A DNA stretch of 64,000 bases, taken from the NCBI RefSeq assembly GCF_945859685.1, contig NC_079147.1, positions 87,970,315 through 88,034,314 of the forward strand, read 5' to 3'. Below the pieces are notes generated by a model. It had not been told where the DNA came from and ran no database searches. It saw nothing but the letters and a program-made list of their open reading frames with translations. The DNA comes from Eupeodes corollae (lineage: Eukaryota > Arthropoda > Insecta > Diptera > Syrphidae). A program made the position numbers and the translations under genes. Within the stretch, counting starts at the first letter, position 1. Each line of letters starts with the position of its first letter. Below are positions 60,996-64,000 of the stretch, one piece after another.

Positions 60996-61006
60996 TGGTG
61001 ACCCCG
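60996..61006 (+). promoter_or_regulatory. Primer-binding site, tRNA-Trp type
   Basis: TGGTGACCCCG is complementary to the 3' end of insect tRNA-Trp (...CGGGGTCA plus CCA), as known for CsRn1-clade elements. Confidence 0.8.
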
Positions 61007-61238
61007 CGTTTGAACCTCAACCAGTGCATCCAGCCTCGCCATCGCTGCCAAAAAAAAAAAAAAAAAAAAACAATTTAATCCACCAGAATCAACAGCATCC
61101 TGGGATATTTTTCTTTTTCTACTTATATCGTTGCCAAATATTGCTAGAATTGTGTTGCGCATTAGTTTTTGCTTCAATTAGTGCAATAATTCACTAGTTT
61201 TCTCGTCTTATCACTAATTAAAAGACCCAGGAAACGAT

Positions 61239-62102
61239 ATGAGCAAAAATGGAGCAGAAGAAAAAACAGGCGACGACGAGGGAAAACCCGCCGATGATCC
61301 ACCTGCAGATCTCCGACCGATGGCAATTTCTGGACTCTCTGTAGCTGCACGAATGCCTCAATTTTGGCGTGACCAGCCGTCACTATGGTTTGCACAGCTC
61401 GAGGCTATTCTTTCTGCCTCCAAGCCGAACGACGACACAAAGTTCCAGTACGTCATTGCCAATCTTGACCGGAGGGACCTGGAGCAAGTGTCAGACATTC
61501 TTCTGACTCCGCCTTCATCAAACAAATACGCGCTGGTCAAAGCTAGGCTAAATGAAGTTTATGAAGAGAGTGACGAACAACGTTTGCAGCGCCTAATAGA
61601 AGGTCTTGATCTAGGCGACTCACAGCCCTCTCAGCTTCTCCGGCGCATCTGCGACCTCTCAAGATCTTCAGGCACTCCCGATATGGTGCTGCAGGTCATG
61701 TGGCTTTCTGGTTTGCCATCAAATGTGAGATCGATTCTTTCCGCTGTCAAAGGCGATCTGAACACACTGGCCGACGTCGCAGATAAAATAATGAGCCACT
61801 CATCGTCTCCTAAAACTATTGCTGCGCTACCACCACCGACGTCTTCAAAAGCAAATACTTCTGTTAACGAGAATATAAACAGTATCTTGCAGAGACTAAG
61901 CACACTAGAAAAGCAGATCAAACAAAACGCCATCGTCAAATCCACACACCAGCCATCAACAACCCATCACCAGAATTCAGGAGTTCGCCAGCGCAACACC
62001 ACTCCTGGTCATTGTTGGTTTCACCGCAAATACGGCTCAAAGGCAAGAAAATGCACATCACCATGTACCTACAAGCAGGGAAACGCCAACCAGCAACTTT
62101 AG
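61239..62102 (+). CDS. Gag polyprotein of the CsRn1-type element
   Basis: 287 codons without a break. The capsid part begins with ARMPQFWRDQPSLWFAQLE (about residues 36-54), a signature of this clade, followed by TKFQYVIANLD and the ESDEQRLQRLIEGLDLGD stretch. The C-terminus has CWFHRKYGSKARKCTSPC, a CHCC zinc finger (C-x2-H-x9-C-x3-C) in place of the usual CCHC knuckle. It would form the particle that packages element RNA. The start is the first ATG after the leader. The pol frame overlaps its last 91 bases in the -1 register, so ribosomal frameshifting is the likely route to Pol. Confidence 0.92.
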   Translation: MSKNGAEEKTGDDEGKPADDPPADLRPMAISGLSVAARMPQFWRDQPSLWFAQLEAILSASKPNDDTKFQYVIANLDRRDLEQVSDILLTPPSSNKYALVKARLNEVYEESDEQRLQRLIEGLDLGDSQPSQLLRRICDLSRSSGTPDMVLQVMWLSGLPSNVRSILSAVKGDLNTLADVADKIMSHSSSPKTIAALPPPTSSKANTSVNENINSILQRLSTLEKQIKQNAIVKSTHQPSTTHHQNSGVRQRNTTPGHCWFHRKYGSKARKCTSPCTYKQGNANQQL

Positions 62103-63856
62103 GTGAGGCTTCTTCGGTTGCTGGTAAGTCAAATCGCCTCTTTATTCACGACAAAATTTCTGGCCATCGCTTCCTTGTAGATAGTGGAGCCGCCATATCA
62201 ACTTTAGCCATCAAAAGCACAACCAAACTAGTTCCAGATCGCATCGGGTTGCGGGCAGTCAATGCAACCCAAATAAGCACTTTTGGAAAAACAACACTCC
62301 CTTTAGACTTCGGTTTAGGGCGCATTTTCCGTTGGGCCTTCACTCGTGCAGCGATTCCACACTCAATAGTGGGAGCAGATTTTTTGAGTTTTTTCCGACT
62401 TTTAGTTGATGTTTACGGCCGCAGACTTGTGGATCAGAGCTCCAACAGCAGTACCTCACCTCTTCTCACGTCAACAGATGCAATCTCGGTAAATGCCATC
62501 AACCACAATGACGTTTACATCAACTTGCTTCAGCGGTACCCTGCTATCACATTACCTCTCAGCGACCTCCAAACTCCACAGCATGCAGTGCAACATCACT
62601 TGGAAACAACTGGTTCTCCCGTTTACTGTCGTGCCAGACCAATTCCACCTAAGTATTACATGCAATCAAAGGCTGAGTTTCAGAGAATGGTACGTGATGG
62701 CATTTGTCGACCTTCGAGGAGTCCTTGGGCCAGTCCCCTACATATCGTTACTAAAAAGGATGGCTCAATACGACCTTGTGGTGATTACAGGCGACTTAAT
62801 GCCGTAACTCGCCCCGACAGGTATCCATTGCCACGCCTTACGGATTTTCAACTCATTCTGCCTAATAAGTCAGTCTTCAGTCGCATCGATCTTGCATGCG
62901 CGTACCACCAGATCCCCATGGCTCCTGAAGATATACGGAAAACCGCAATTATAACCCCTTTCGGGTTATACAATTTCATTCGGATGACTTTCGGCCTGCG
63001 CAATGCGGCACAAACCCAACAGCGCTTTGTCGACTCGATATTCGGTGATCTAGACTTCGTCTTCACCTATATCGACGACATGCTCATAGCATCCAACAGC
63101 CCAGCAGAACATTTGACCCATTTGGAGGAGGTTTTTAGACGTCTCGAGCAAAACGGCATCACCCTCAACAAAGAGAAGTGCGAATTTGGAAAGCAGGTTA
63201 TAACATTCCTCGGATACCAAGTTGATGAGACAGGCATTCGACCACCGCAAGACATTGTCAAATCCATGGCAGAATATCCGAAGCCAACAACAATCACTGA
63301 GCTCCGTCGCTTCCTCGGTGCAATAAATTTTTTTCGACTTAGTATGCCGCATGCGGCATCACATCAAGCACCACTATGCCAAATGCTTCAGGGCTCAAAG
63401 AAAAAGGAGAACACACCGCTAACCTGGACAACATCTTCAGAAACAGCTTTCCTGCGTTGCCGCCAAGCTCTAACCGATGTCACCTCGTTAGCACACCCTC
63501 TTCCAAACTCCGAGTTGCGCCTCATGACCGACGCTTCAAACACAGCCGTCGGGGCTGCACTTCTCCAGGTCGTAAAAGGGAAATCCAAACCCCTTGGATT
63601 TTTTTCAAAGGCCTTGTCGACGCAACAACAGAAGTTCAGCACTTACGACCGGGAGTTGTTGGCAATTAAGCTGGCAATAGAACACTTCCGACGCTTCATC
63701 GAAGGACGGTCATGTGCTATATTCACTGACCACAAGCCACTTACCTTTGCTCTCTCGCAAAACCATTGCACTTCGATTTTTCTGGCCATCTATGAACGTG
63801 GACATAGGGAAGTGGACACGGAGTTGTCATGGGTGCCAACAAAGCAAGGTTCATAG
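62012..63856 (+). CDS. Pol (protease, RT, RNase H) of the CsRn1-type element
   Basis: The open frame overlaps gag in the -1 register. The protease has DSGAAISTLA (62180). The RT has WASPLHIVTKKDG, RPCGDYRRLNAVT, IDLACAYHQI, FGLYNFIRMTFGLRNAAQT and an intact FTYIDDMLIAS (about 63062-63094). RNase H has LMTDASNTAVGAALLQ, YDRELLAI and FTDHKPLTFALSQ (near 63721-63760). After 63770 the frame reads nonsense, because the following integrase sequence is in another register: a segment holding the end of RNase H and the start of integrase is missing. The ATG at 62012 is only the start of the open frame, not a real start. Confidence 0.9.
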   Translation: MLVSPQIRLKGKKMHITMYLQAGKRQPATLGEASSVAGKSNRLFIHDKISGHRFLVDSGAAISTLAIKSTTKLVPDRIGLRAVNATQISTFGKTTLPLDFGLGRIFRWAFTRAAIPHSIVGADFLSFFRLLVDVYGRRLVDQSSNSSTSPLLTSTDAISVNAINHNDVYINLLQRYPAITLPLSDLQTPQHAVQHHLETTGSPVYCRARPIPPKYYMQSKAEFQRMVRDGICRPSRSPWASPLHIVTKKDGSIRPCGDYRRLNAVTRPDRYPLPRLTDFQLILPNKSVFSRIDLACAYHQIPMAPEDIRKTAIITPFGLYNFIRMTFGLRNAAQTQQRFVDSIFGDLDFVFTYIDDMLIASNSPAEHLTHLEEVFRRLEQNGITLNKEKCEFGKQVITFLGYQVDETGIRPPQDIVKSMAEYPKPTTITELRRFLGAINFFRLSMPHAASHQAPLCQMLQGSKKKENTPLTWTTSSETAFLRCRQALTDVTSLAHPLPNSELRLMTDASNTAVGAALLQVVKGKSKPLGFFSKALSTQQQKFSTYDRELLAIKLAIEHFRRFIEGRSCAIFTDHKPLTFALSQNHCTSIFLAIYERGHREVDTELSWVPTKQGS

Positions 63857-64000
63857 GCACACCAACCCACCTCTGGGAACTTTTGCCGCAACCGAAAGGT
63901 TCGAACACGACCACATCGACATTGTCGGCCCATTGCCGACCTGCAACGAATTCAGCTATCTACTAACCTGCATCGATCGAGCAACACGTTGGCCAGAAGC
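63774..64000 (+). CDS. Integrase, partial, of the CsRn1-type element
   Basis: In a frame different from the RT: a truncated zinc domain (FFWPSMNVDIGKWTRSCHGC, with its two His lost upstream) and then the core start FEHDHIDIVGPLPTC, carrying the first catalytic Asp, and TCIDRATRWPEA at the window edge. It continues beyond 64000. Confidence 0.85.

Larger units (their letters stand above)
60750..64000 (+). mobile_element. CsRn1-type Ty3/Gypsy retrotransposon, runs off the window
   Basis: Plus strand. A candidate LTR (60750-60994), a tRNA-Trp-type primer site, gag (61239-62102) and pol (62012 onwards in the -1 frame) are followed by integrase up to the window edge. The CHCC-type gag finger and the Trp primer site are hallmarks of the CsRn1 clade. 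Its open frames are the best preserved in the window, but a deletion and frame change near 63770 remove the segment between RNase H and the integrase zinc domain. The base composition is GC-richer than its surroundings. Confidence 0.92.

Overview
This window is nuclear DNA of an insect, most likely a fly. It is AT-rich, contains spliced genes, and is dominated by insect-type transposons: RTE-like, R1/LOA-like and Jockey/CR1-like non-LTR elements, Ty3/Gypsy elements, mariner relics, a PIF/Harbinger-like MITE and a tRNA-derived SINE. There are no operons and no bacterial-style dense coding. The fly assignment is inference from element types and the style of the host gene. One assembly gap of exactly 200 N lies at 30823-31022.

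The only host gene I can support is on the + strand. It encodes a short-chain dehydrogenase/reductase (SDR) of the retinol dehydrogenase 11-14 type. Its exons are 9090-9706, 9814-9877, 44132-44278 and 44395-44512, with a poly(A) signal at 44606. All three junctions have GT/AG sites and matching phase. Its third recognised intron is 34,254 bp long and is almost a museum of transposons. Two of the four expected catalytic residues (Ser and Tyr) are Ala and Phe, so the product may not be a working dehydrogenase. An upstream first exon is expected but not identified.

Layout: 1-9089 is AT-rich upstream DNA with an old interspersed repeat, a SINE fragment and a 5'-truncated RTE copy with a 10-bp target-site duplication. 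9090-44512 is the SDR gene. Inside its giant intron are copies of a curious 1.0-1.4 kb repeat built from about 173-bp tandem units, four SINE copies (two with 14-bp target duplications), RTE copies, an R1/LOA-like element, mariner fragments and a Jockey/CR1-like element split by a MITE. From 45126 to 58222 is a nested block: a decayed mag-like Gypsy element with a candidate 76-bp LTR, a Jockey/CR1-like element, an RTE copy, and another copy of the 173-bp-unit repeat that carries a complete 4.57-kb Gypsy element with both LTRs. 58223-60749 is unassigned. 60750-64000 is the 5' part of a CsRn1-type Gypsy element with open gag and pol frames and an apparent internal deletion between RNase H and integrase.

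The elements interact. The SINE ends in the same 3' sequence as the RTE-like LINE, suggesting that the LINE mobilises it. The mariner fragments appear to come from one transposase family scattered through the intron and reduced to short pieces. The 173-bp-unit repeat is the oldest layer, since other elements insert into it.
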